In this document: in pieces, positions 35,287 to 46,459 of the stretch
How positions within the stretch are numbered: the first letter of the stretch is position 1
Layout: every line of letters begins with the position of its first letter
The notes under the pieces: generated by a model
The model's input: only the letters and a program-made list of their open reading frames with translations
Told to the model about the DNA's origin: nothing
Database searches by the model: none
NCBI RefSeq assembly: GCF_020921035.1
Contig: NC_063157.1
Span: 1,550,001-1,614,000, forward strand
Source of the DNA: Rhodamnia argentea
Taxonomy: Eukaryota; Streptophyta; Magnoliopsida; Myrtales; Myrtaceae
Reading direction: 5' to 3'
Length of the DNA: 64,000 nt
Made by a program: the position numbers and the translations under genes

Positions 35287-37679
35287 ATGGACAAGGACAA
35301 AACAACTGAGAATGGAGGTGATCCTAAAGCTGGCGAGCTTATTTGCAAAAATTCGTCAAACCTTCGAGCAGATGACAGCGGAAATCCATGGAGCACAGGC
35401 TTATTCGACTGCCACGAGCACAAGATGAATGGTATCAACATTAACTGATTCCAATTAGTGAAGTCCGTACATACTTCATCAACTCTTAGCACTTGTCTTG
35501 AATGGCTTGGTTTTTCTGCTAAAAGTTTTTGGAGGAGACAACTTCTCTGGTAATTTTTCAAGCACTTCAAAATCTTCACATTTGAGTAATAGTTGATATA
35601 GTTCTTGAAGGAGGAAGGTGTGATTGGCATTCTAAACTTGTGCTGGAGCTTGTGCTTCGGTTATGAAATGGGTAGGCTAGGGGAATCCGAGTAAGTGGTA
35701 TCTGTACAGCGGTTGGCTCAGCCTCCACAGTTGTTCATCAAGATACACTAGCAACTCCTTATGGCCTTTCTCAAGATAAGTTGGCAGTTCCAGTGTTAGA
35801 CGGTATTGCTATTGGACATGTGAGAGTTATTTGATTGCAATGAACATCCTATGGAAAACACATCAAAAAATTGCTAGTGTCCTCTGACAGTGTTATTCTT
35901 CGCGTTAGAGAATCCATCTTCTCTAATGGTGTGATTATGATTACATGGCTCTCACTGAGTAAATTGGGAAAGTCAGCATAGATAATAAAAGCTGGAGAAA
36001 TTTCTCCTATCATCATCTCTAATCTCCATCTGTATCTTAAAGGAGTACTTTTATTTGATGAAGTCAGAACATAGGCCATTAACCAAACTATTAGAGGATA
36101 GAAGACATATATGGCAAGTTATGAGGGAAAAAGGAACTCTGACCAGTCCATTCGGCACGAGGTTTTGCAGAAGTAGCAGCTGACAATTGTATTGCCAATA
36201 AAAACACGAAGAACAGCTTACTCACATTCTTTTTGCACGAGACTCTCACCGACTTGCATTTGGAGTGACGGTTCATGGTCATTAGAAATAAAAACTTGAC
36301 TCCAATCTAACCTGATTTCAAATCAACTCTTTGCAGCTCTTATGACATTTTGTTTCCCTTATGCGACCTTTGGGCAGATCTCAGAAGTACTAGATGCTGG
36401 AGAAATGAGTAAGCCCTCCTTTATTTTTTTCATAGCAATTCCCTGTTAATATTTTCTAATCCTCGAAACACCAATATACGCAACATCGTCTTGTCATATT
36501 AGATCCACTTCTATGTTGAAGATGTGAAGTTTCTTATGTCTCCCTCCATTCTCTTCTCCTGTTTCTGTCCTGTGTCAATTGTTGTTGGTCAAAACATGTG
36601 CAATGTAAGCTTTATTCACTGACTAGTTTCTGGTAATTGCAGCTTGTCCTCTGGGAAGTTACATTTACCTCCTCATGATGTCAGCTCTGTGCACTCAGTG
36701 GCTTATGGGCTCAAAGTACAGAAGCAAACTGAGGAGGAGATACAATTTAGTTGAAGCTCCATACGGTGATGTGATTTCTCATATCTTCTGTCCATATTGT
36801 GCCCTGTGCCAGGAATTCAGAGAACTGAAGAATAAAGGACTCGATCCTTCTCTTGGTACCTGTCAACTCCATTTTTGTTTCTCTGCTACACATTTTATAT
36901 GCATCTTGCCACCATGAATTTGGATAGTTATTTTCCACTACTTTATAAAAAGATAAAAGCCATGGTTTGGATCTTAGTACAGAGGAAAGCTATATGTGGG
37001 GGATGATTATAGTATTAAAGTTGTATTTGGGTTTAATTTTTTGCAGTTGTATGTCATGAAACGACAAAAAAAATTTGAGGAACAAACTTGCTAAGTTACT
37101 GAGAAAGAGATACTTTTTACCGTCATATTTTTCCACCTGGAAAAAACTCTAAACTTGCTTATATGGCTTTTTACTCCATATCAAATCGGCTAATGCTTAG
37201 TAGAAAATCATGTTTAGGCTTTTAGAGTTGAATTTCTTACCATGAAAAGGACAAGGCTTGAAATTAAAGTTTTTGGATTAGTCACCTGATGCTGATTTAG
37301 ATCTTTCCATTCATAGCTTGAAATAAGAGCAGCAGGTAATTTTTGGATGCTTTCAGAACTGAACTTGGACATCATCACTGGCATAGTAACTACTCCAAAG
37401 TTTTGCAAAACACAACTTGAAACAGGGTCCCTTTAAGTTCATTCATGCTCAGTCAATCTGGTCCTCAACTGCAAAGCTGAGTGATGGATATTATAAGTTT
37501 GAGTAATTGGCATTAACAAGCTAGGATCAACTTACATAGGTTCACTGCTATCCAACTCATGTCAAATTTTGTAAATTGTATTTGCAGGATGGAATGGTGT
37601 ACTTGCCGAGCAAAGGGGGACTGAGTACCCTGATCATCAAATGAAGGTTCCTCCTCCATATCAAGCCATGAAGAAGTGA
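35287..37679 (+). CDS. PCR8: PLAC8-family protein, PLANT CADMIUM RESISTANCE 8-like
   Basis: Four exons: 35287-35431, 36337-36408, 36643-36855, 37588-37679; 173 aa. Order: polar N-terminus, NPWSTGLFDCHEHKMN, then ALMTFCFPYATFGQISEVLD, TCPLGSYIYLLMMSALCTQW (hydrophobic), SKYRSKLRRRYNLVEAPYGD, HIFCPYCALCQEFRELKNKG and LDPSLGWNGVLAEQRG. Known: PLAC8/PCR/CNR proteins are small Cys-rich membrane proteins tied to metal transport or organ size. The wording matches Arabidopsis PCR8 as remembered. The canonical CCxxxxCPC motif is not kept: the position reads ALMTFCFPYATFGQ, with a single shifted Cys. So metal-resistance activity should not be assumed. Lies in the same strand run as the PPR and AAE13. 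Confidence 0.9.
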
Positions 37680-39135
37680 AGAATCTATAGTCAGAACAGA
37701 GCTAGTTTCCAATATTTTCCTTGTCTATATGATTTGTTGTGTGGTCATGTTTGGAATTTGAAGATTGAGCATGCTGAACATTACATCCTATTTCCTTCTC
37801 TTCCCCCGTCCTTGGAAATAATGGGTACAGATCAGTAGGCATTCTCTTCCAATATAAGCAAATGTCTGAGTTACTTAAGAGTATCCTTTTGATTCATTGG
37901 CTGAGAATACCGAAAGAGTAATTATAAACCCAGTCAGATATGGAGCGTATGGATCTAGTGACTGGCCAACGGAAGCCAGGTTCCTCAAGCCATCTGATAG
38001 CTTAGGAATCGCCATTAGATCTGAAAAGCACTCAAACACCACGGAGCGCCCGCTTGGTTGCGAATGGGAGGCATTTCTCTTTTTGAGAACCAATTTTAGC
38101 TTCGTTTTTCGTACTTTCAACTCATCAGAACATGCTTATGAGGTGACCCAGCCTACTCCTTCAGTGGCATCAACATTGAAGGTTGCAACTTTTAAGAAGT
38201 TTCAGATGACAAGGATCTCAGACAATGCACCCTTTTCAGATGTTTGTGGCCATGGAGTCAATCTACATCTGTACGACCGGAAGACACAATCAGAGCCCAT
38301 TGAATCCTTAGAACGGTTGAAAGGCCCTTGGGTCCATATATACGTCACGACCTCCCAACTGTTCGATCATTCCGAACCCACGGGCCAGATCTTCTCATTG
38401 CCCCCTTAATTGCGAGAACCCTTGAAGCCCACCGATGTTTCTGACATGACCTTAGAATCCAAGAAGCAGAAGCTCCAGCATTTCACCCTCAACGGAAACT
38501 TCCTAGAAAGTCCTCCTAAACAACTTTTTCGGTGCAACTTTTACCGTATCTCCAATCTCAACCGTGCCATCCAAACTTTACACAGAGTCCTCGTCAGTTA
38601 ACCAACTCACTGGTAAAACAATTAGGATTTTCGACGAAAGATTCGACTTTTATTGGCGCAATTAATTGCAATCAAGACGTAAAGAATGTTTGCAAATTTC
38701 CTAAATTTGACGTTGACAGTCCGCCTTTGATCCGACCGAAGAGTTGAATTTAATATAGCCGCAACACCTGGCAAAGTTTAGTGAAAAAGAGAGAGAGAAT
38801 CAATCTACCCGTCAAGCAATAGCCCCTGTATCTGCTGCTTAGACTTCCCATCTTGAACGCTCCATCGTTACCCGCAATTCCAAAAGAAAGGATTTTGCAT
38901 GCCAGACTTCAAAAGCTCGTTCCTTTTTAGGGTTCAGACGCCCCATATTGTCTTCTTCCCTCAATAAGCGCAGAAACAGAGCTTTTCCAAACTATCATGG
39001 TCCGTTGTCATGCATGAGAGTAAAATAGTCATAGCAAGATCACCTAACCAGAACAGAAGGCGTCACAAGAACCCACCACGAGACCCAGAGACTTAAATTT
39101 GCCTATTAATTAGATTTCTCACCATACCCACCTAC
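37680..39135. other. Spacer between PCR8-like and AAE13
   Basis: An open frame of about 170 codons on the plus strand (37897-38409) lacks an ATG near its start and shows no family resemblance, so it is not called a gene. The last 200 bases are probably the AAE13 leader. Confidence 0.5.
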
Positions 39136-42100
39136 ATGAGGTCCCCATTAAAGACTCTCAACCACTACTTTCTGAAACCCATACAAGTCCGTCGCTTATG
39201 CCACCAATATTCTTCTTCTTCTTCATCATCATTTAAAGAGTGGAGGCTATCTCATCCTTGGTATCGGCATTCTGGTTCCTCTCAGTCTCGCTTTGCCTCA
39301 AGTAAGTGACCTTTCGATTTGTCGTCTGCGCTTATTTGTTTGTTCATAGAATTTGATTGTCTACGACCGAAAAAGAAAAGAAAAGAGAAGATTCGGTTTC
39401 TGGGACGTCTTGTGTTTGATGAAATGAGAAAGCCATTGTGACGTTTCGTAATGCCTGTTCAGGTGATACTATTTTTTTATTTTGTGGTGAACTAGGGGCT
39501 AATAATATGTAATAGATTCAATTGTGTGAAGATGCATGTAAATCAGAATGGCTGGTCACCTTTTGATGAGATGGCGGTAATGGTGATTCGTGGAAAACCG
39601 TCTGTTGTTTGATCTGTTGTCTTAAGATCAGTGTTGACGAGTGAAATCGGGGGGGGTGTGGGTGGGGGGTGGTGTGGTGTGGGGTTGGGATGAAAAGCAG
39701 TTTTATTTTACTTTTGTTGATGTCTTGTCGATTAGTCCATTTTTTTTACATTGACCACATCGGTTAACCTTGATTTCGTTGCCTGCTGTAGTTTTTCTAT
39801 TTAGATTCCTCGGTTCGTTATTGTACCTTCAAATCCTTCATATCAAATTTTTTGATGACATGAAGACCACAATCAACTCAGGAGGAAATTGAATTATCTC
39901 TAAAAGTTAGGTACTTGCATAAAAGTTATTGGGTATATTGAGAAATTTGATTTGTTTTTGCTAGTTCTTCGCCTCTATCAAGACTGGAAGATGCGACGTG
40001 TTTTGTTGGTGTAAGGGTTCATATTTACCAGCATCAGTAATTTTAGACCTTTGCATGAGTTCTTAATTATTATAGTGTCAGAGTGGCCAATATATTATGT
40101 CATTTCCAGGAATCATATGACGTATGCATGGCAGATAAATTGATTTATTTGTTTTTCTTTGCTTGCTGTATTCCATCCTTCCTGGTCTTACTGAACAGTT
40201 TTGCTTGTGTTTGCTGTCCAGCATCACATTCCCGTTCATTTATGGAGGTAGTCAAAGCAGCTGTCAAGCAGGGATGTTCAACTCGTGATAGTATTGCCAT
40301 TAGAGCCGACCAGAAGAGCTACAGTTACTTACAACTCATATCATCTGCATTCAATGTCTCTAAACTGTTGTCTAGTGAGGATTTGAAAACTGTGAGCACT
40401 CGTTCTCATGGCTTATGGACTTTGCTTACCTAATTCGCGATCTCGCACTACATTATCAGTTCTGAAGCACCAGGATGTGTATGCTAGGTCAATTCCTTTT
40501 GTTTATTACTTATTGGAATTTTGGATAATAGTCTTCCAGGGACCTTGAAAGTATGTTTTTACCTTCGCTAATTGTAAATGAAGCAGCTGAAAAATAAATA
40601 TTTATAGAGCAATTCACTGAAAGTGTGATTCTGTCGCTGTCCCGGCTTCTTTGATGTGACGATATGCTGTAGTTTCTTCTCATGAATTTTTACTTTGGTC
40701 ATCAGATTGATGGTCCAAGGAGAAATGGTTGTCTTAACGGGGCTCGAATTGGAGTTGTAGCTAGACCTTCGGCAGAATTTGTTGCTGGAGTGCTAGGAAC
40801 TTGGCTTAGTGGAGGTGTGGCAGTTCCGCTCGCACTCAGCTACCCTGAAGCCGAGCTCTTGCATGTGCTAAATGATTCGGTATGAGTCGAATCCCTCTAT
40901 TCCATAACAGGACATCCGAAGGGGCAATAGGAGTTTCTTTTACTTAGGTGCAACAGTATTTTCTCTATAAAAAATGAGTTCATGCTTCTCAGCCTAAGAC
41001 TTTTGCAATCAAGACCCTAATTACCAATTCAAAGGAGCATTAAGAAGATGTTAAAAAGCAGTAATTGTTACCTTAGATTAATTTTAAAACATCTTCAAAT
41101 TGGTTTACTTGTTATCTGCGATTCTAGTAAAATGTGTACATAAGCATGTTGTTTTTTGTGTTAACTTTGCAGAAGTATCTGATGGCTCTGTAATTTATAG
41201 GATGTTTCTATGATATTGAGTACTGAGGATCACCACGATTTGATGCAAAATGTTGCTGCTAAAACTGCTGCCAAGTGTTCTCTAATTCCTCCTGTAGGCA
41301 GTTCATCTAAGACAAGCACACATGAAACTTTCCAGGAAAATTTTCAGTCTCATGAGAGAGAAGGTGGTTTAGCTGTTAGAATCAATTGCTTTTCCTTTAG
41401 TGATATGGGTGGTTGGTCCTTATATGAACTCTGTTGTTCCCAATGGTTCAGGTGAGGATCCAGCTTTAATCGTATATACAAGTGGTACAACAGGAAAACC
41501 TAAAGGAGTTGTGCATACACACAAAAGCATCTCTGCTCAGGTTATTATCCCTTTGTCATACATATTATGACATATACACTTTCCTCTAGAACACTGTCTT
41601 TCAGCTCTTACAAAATATTCAAGTAGATTTTGATTTCACATTTTCATGGATGTTGCATGTGCACTCCGTTTGGTTGCATAAGATAATTTTTCATCAAGAA
41701 CAACGATGTCCATCCAGATTTTTGAAGAAGCGTGTACATCTTTTTATTTTTTTTAAATTTTTACTCACAAAAGCATACTCAGGTCATCTTGCATTTTCTC
41801 GACCAAAAATAGAAAAGTGCCGATGAAGCTAAATCAATGCAAGTAACTTAATTTCTTTCAGTTGGTGGTCGAAGCTATGTTATAATAATATAATTCTTTG
41901 TTATTATAGTCTAGATAGAAACATATCAATGAAATCCTTTTAATAGGAATGGTTTATGTATTTTTGGAAAAGACTGTTTGTTTGAGACATTTACAATCAT
42001 ATTTCAGGTCAAAACTTTGGTGGAAGCCTGGGAATATACGTCTACAGATCAGTTTCTGCATTGTCTACCTCTACATCATATCCAAGAAATGCCTTCTAAA

Positions 42101-45100
42101 GTTGCTTTTTAGATAAACCAGTACTCATATATTTTTTACCTTCTCTATTATGATCTATCGAAGAGTGTTTTCTCTTAACTGCCAATACATGTTCATGGAC
42201 TCTTCAACGCTTTACTTGCGCCCCTCTATGCTGGATCCTCGGTAATATATTCTTATCTTTGTTACTTGTTTTACTTTTGCAGTCCTTGGAGGAAACTTTT
42301 TGTTTATAAAAGCACTTCTTTTGATTTGCTTCGCCAACTCAAACTATTTGAATCTGGCTGCACTTTGAAGGTGGAATTTATGCCAAAATTCAGTGTGAGG
42401 GCAATTTGGCAGAGATGGCGTGAATCATATCCAGATGGAAGTAAAGCTGCTGATGCTATAACAGTGTTTACCGGGGTAAGCCTGCCTCATGTTTACAATG
42501 CAATATTTTCTGGCTCTACAAGTCAGAATAGAAAGTAATATGCTGTGGATTCCTAGTTTTACATATTCAAAGCAAGTGTGACTCCATTTATGTTTGTTGA
42601 TATTATTTTTCCTATTCATGCTCTCTCTCTCTCTAGTTTACTGTTGAAAGAACTAAATGTCAGCCTGTCGTGGTATGCTGGATGCAGATGACACTAATTC
42701 AAGTAAAATGGCTGCATGTGTCATAATCTTTTCACGGTCAACACCATTAAGTTCCGGCACTATTGTAGCATACTCAAGATGCTTAGAGAAATGGTTGACC
42801 TGGCCAACAGTACCACTCGTGGCATAAATCCTTGTCTCATAAATGGGAAATTATTGTAGTTGTGTGCTTTTAGTTTTTTAAATTCACTGTTATATTACTA
42901 CTGCAATTCTTTTTAATTCATAGGTCCCAACTATGTACACCCGATTGATACAAGGTTATGAAGCTATGGACCCAGATCTACAAGCTCAGTCTGCTTCAGC
43001 AGCAAGCCATTTGCGTCTTATGGTAGGTGGTAGAGAAATTCATCCACAAATCTGAGATTGCTTGGTTGTCTTCCTTGGATTCTGTTGATTTTTTCTCAAG
43101 TTAATAGAGAGATGACTAGAATGGGTATGGTTGCACGTTATTAGACCTTTTCTTTTAGATGTACATGCTATTTTTTTCTCGTAAGTACTTAAATATTGCT
43201 GATTCTGCTTTCACCTTCATAACTTCAGATGTGCGGTTCCTCTGCATTACCATATCCTGTCATGCAACAATGGGAAACTATAACAGGACATTGCCTTTTG
43301 GAGCGCTATGGCATGACTGAGGTAAGCGAGATTCTATGTCTACTTTCCACATGCTCTCTGTTTCGTTCATGCGAAATAGAAGTAACCAATCAAAATGTAT
43401 TGTCTAATAAACATGCATGTGGTTTGGCATTTGCAGTTTGTCATGGCATTATCTAATCCTTTTAACGGCATTCGAAAGGGAGGCACTGTTGGCAAACCTT
43501 TTCCTGGAGTAGAGGTTAGTCAGTGATGTGGCTCGTTTAATGTGGTAGTGAAGATCATATGGTAATTTTAGTTGAGTCTATTAATTTGGAAGGTTGCAAT
43601 TACAATAGGTCAAGATCATTGCAGAAGATGAAAGTGGAAATGAAACACCTGGTGAAGGTGAGCTGTGTGTCAGAAGCCCTTCACTGTTCAAGGAATACTG
43701 GAAGCTCCCTCAGGTATATCTATGAAATTCTTTCATCTCTGGAAAACTAGATTTCCTACAAAGGCTTTATCTATTACAAATTTTATCAGTAGAACCCTAC
43801 TATCAAGTGAATATTTCTTAATTAAGATAAAAATTGGCTAAAATTAGCTTTGGGAGAACTCAGTACCGCTTCCCGAAAATGAGGATTTTCCTGAAGGGAT
43901 CCTTTTAAATTGTCCTTTTCCTGATACATATATTTGATCCTTGTTAGGTAACTAAGGAATCATTCATCGATGGTGGATTTTTCAAAACTGGAGATGCTGT
44001 CAGAGTGGATGAAGATGGGTACTATGTCATTTTGGGAAGTAAGTACATTTATATGCGGAAGTTGTTTCCCTGGTGTTTACTACAACAGTATCATCTGGGA
44101 AATCCCTCACTATGGGCTGGAGTTTTCAGTTATTGAAGCCCTTTAACAGTAGTCTGTTGATGTGTTGTTTCATCGTTGTAGAAGTCATTTCACATTCAAT
44201 TAATGGTGCCAACTCATATTGGTTTCCAACTCACGAAAATTTTGTACTGTGTTTAAATTATTCTACAATTGCAAACTTCTGTCAGGAACCAGCGCAGATA
44301 TTATGAAGGTTGGAGGATACAAATTATCAGCCTTAGAAATTGAAGCAGTTCTTTTGGAGGCAAGTTAGCATTCCTTCTGGTAGTGTTCTCTCACATGTGC
44401 AGCTTTTGGACTCTAATTCTAATATACGGCTGGTGCACCTTTCTGTTTGTGCAGCATCCTGTTGTAGCAGAGTGCTGTGTGTTGGGATTACCGGACAAAG
44501 ATTATGGAGAAGCCGTATGCGCAATAATTGTGCCAGAGGCAGAACTGAAGCAAAATGGTGGGGAGGAATTGAAGCCTGCTTTAACACTGAAAGAACTAAG
44601 TACGTGGGCGAAGGATAGACTTGCACCATACAAGGTTTGTCCATTCATTGTGCAGACATAATGAATTCAACTGGTACTTGATTCTTAAAATTGAAGAAGA
44701 TTCTTCATCTAGTTGTAAAAAATTCTTATGAATCTGCTTTGTATGCCAAGTCTACTCAAACCAAAAGGCCTCATTATCAAATGTTTTTTTTTTTTTTTGG
44801 GTAAAGCCTCATTATCAAATGTTTTGCTGGTGCATCTGGGAAAAAGTAATGAGTGCACTTTCAAGTCTCGCACCACACAAACTTGTAGTTAAAAAAGCTA
44901 TGACTAACTTTCTAGTGCGTGGTCCTCTTATCAGAATACAGTTCATAAGTCATAATTATATTTCTTAAGTTTCTTGCAGTTTGAGGTTCATGCCACCTTA
45001 CTTTCTTTTTACAATCTATTGTCAAAGTTCCAAATGCTTGAACTTTATGAAGGTTTATGACGGGATCATTCCTTTACTTTTAGTTCTAAAACACTGCACA

Positions 45101-45570
45101 AATGCTGCAGTATAAGGATTAAATCAATGGGAGGGGAATGGGAATGACTGATTTATTGAGACTTGTCATTGAGTTAAGCAACACTTTCTTTTGTTGGATG
45201 TATTAAACCAGTGCACTTGAATGACCCTCATATGAATATTATTGAAGTTGCAGGAGGACAATTTAATGTAACTATGACTATTTCTAGCTTTTAAATCTTA
45301 ATCTGACTGGAATCTTGATATTTAATTTGACCGGAATCTTGATTGTTTATTTCAGCTACCAACCAGAATGTTCCTGTGGGACTCCCTCCCTCGCAATGCA
45401 ATGGGAAAGGTGAACCTCCTCAAATGCTCTTTTGGTGCCAGTATGCATGGCTTTTCTGTTATTCTGTGCTCATCTTGAAGAAGGTGGTAAATGCTTGTTT
45501 ATCAATATATCATGCTTAACTGCAGGTGAATAAAAAGGAGTTGAACAAGAAGCTGGCCTCTGAAGGATAA
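39136..45570 (+). CDS. AAE13: Malonyl-CoA synthetase (acyl-activating enzyme 13)
   Basis: Seventeen exons: 39136-39301, 40222-40391, 40706-40879, 41201-41363, 41452-41540, 42008-42077, 42189-42241, 42371-42475, 42924-43022, 43229-43321, 43437-43514, 43609-43713, 43948-44038, 44286-44359, 44455-44634, 45356-45409, 45526-45570; 602 aa. ANL-superfamily motifs: AMP-binding loop [17 protein letters not shown] (about 232-248), [27 protein letters not shown] and the catalytic Lys in [13 protein letters not shown]. Known: AAE13 makes malonyl-CoA from malonate, detoxifying malonate and feeding mitochondrial fatty-acid synthesis; Arabidopsis makes mitochondrial and cytosolic forms. Here exon 1 encodes a presequence-like stretch, and exon 2 has an in-frame ATG (40242, [11 protein letters not shown]) at the position of the cytosolic start. 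Intron 6 is AT-AC; intron 14 has a GC donor. Confidence 0.96.
39649..39695 (+). repeat. G-rich tract in AAE13 intron 1
   Basis: Runs of 8, 3, 6 and 4 G separated by T/GT spacers fit a G-quadruplex-forming pattern on the plus strand. A related GTGGTGTGG-rich tract lies at about 27163-27200 in CURT1C intron 1. Confidence 0.6.
42078..42188 (+). other. U12-type AT-AC intron (AAE13 intron 6)
   Basis: The exon ends CTACATC and the intron begins ATATCCAAG (42078). It ends CCAATAC (AC at 42187-42188), and the next exon begins ATGTTCATGGACTC. A branch-like TCTCTTAAC lies at 42171-42179, its branch A 10 bases from the intron end. Joining gives [19 protein letters not shown], the expected AAE13 sequence. 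No GT-AG pair nearby gives this frame. Known: U12 introns use ATATCC donors, TCCTTRAC branch sites and close AC/AG acceptors spliced by the minor spliceosome. Confidence 0.88.
44360..44454 (+). other. GC-AG intron (AAE13 intron 14)
   Basis: The donor is GAG|GCAAGT at 44360 and the acceptor TGTGCAG ends at 44454. Joining gives [15 protein letters not shown], which matches the family. No in-frame GT alternative. Confidence 0.85.
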
Positions 45571-46459
45571 TCAGTTCATGTTGCTCAACATGCGGCGCAT
45601 CTCGAGAAAGAGTCAACTGGGCAATGGTGGTTTCATCTCTTCCTCTTCCCATTTTGTTTCGGATGTTTTCTGATTGAAGAATTACAATTCTATCAGTTCA
45701 TTTCTGTGCATTGTTAAAGGATTATATTTGATACTTAGTTTTGGATTTTCAGGGCATTAAAAATGTCGAATCATTGAACAAGAAAGCTGAAGACACAATA
45801 TCGAAGCGCTGCTGTATATGGTGATTTTTGTTTTCTTTTAGCTGTCATTGCCGGGTTTTGACGTGTTACTGCGAATGTCTGGAGACTGCTCTGCACAATT
45901 CAGAAGAAGCTTTGTGATGTTATAATGGAATCACAGCTATTCAAGATGATTCTTTCTGTAAATTTGTGACCCTTGAAACAGCTTCTTTGATTAGCAGTTA
46001 TTCGGAAGCAGCAGTATACCTGTCTGACAGAAACATGTTGCTTGATATTATGATGGCTATTGTTTTACTTTCACTTCTCTGCAGCATAAACAATTGTAAT
46101 TGAATTCGCTCAATCTACGTTAAAAACTATTTCTTTCGTTCAACGTTCTAATTGGAATCATTGAGAATACCGAGTAAATTCGGGCAACTTAAAACGTGAA
46201 TAATTGGCATGAGTTGTAAATCTTCTGGTAAAACTGGAATGAGAGAAGGACAACTACTTAAACTCGTCCTACTTGAACCATGAATCAAACTGATCAAAAT
46301 TCAGATGGAAGTGGCTAAGATTGCAATATATAGCAGCCAATGGTACAACATGAGCATTCAAATATGATTTTCTCGTCCCGACTTAACAAATGCTACAACA
46401 TGACCATCCAACTGATCTGCCTTTGGATGATCCTGTTTAATTCATCAGATTGATCCAGT
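45571..46459. other. Convergent spacer between AAE13 and the isochorismatase-like gene
   Basis: Both 3' UTRs presumably lie here. No other feature seen. Confidence 0.5.

Noticed and set aside
37897-38409. 170-codon plus-strand frame
   Set aside because: Starts at TTG, has no ATG for most of its length and no recognisable motif.
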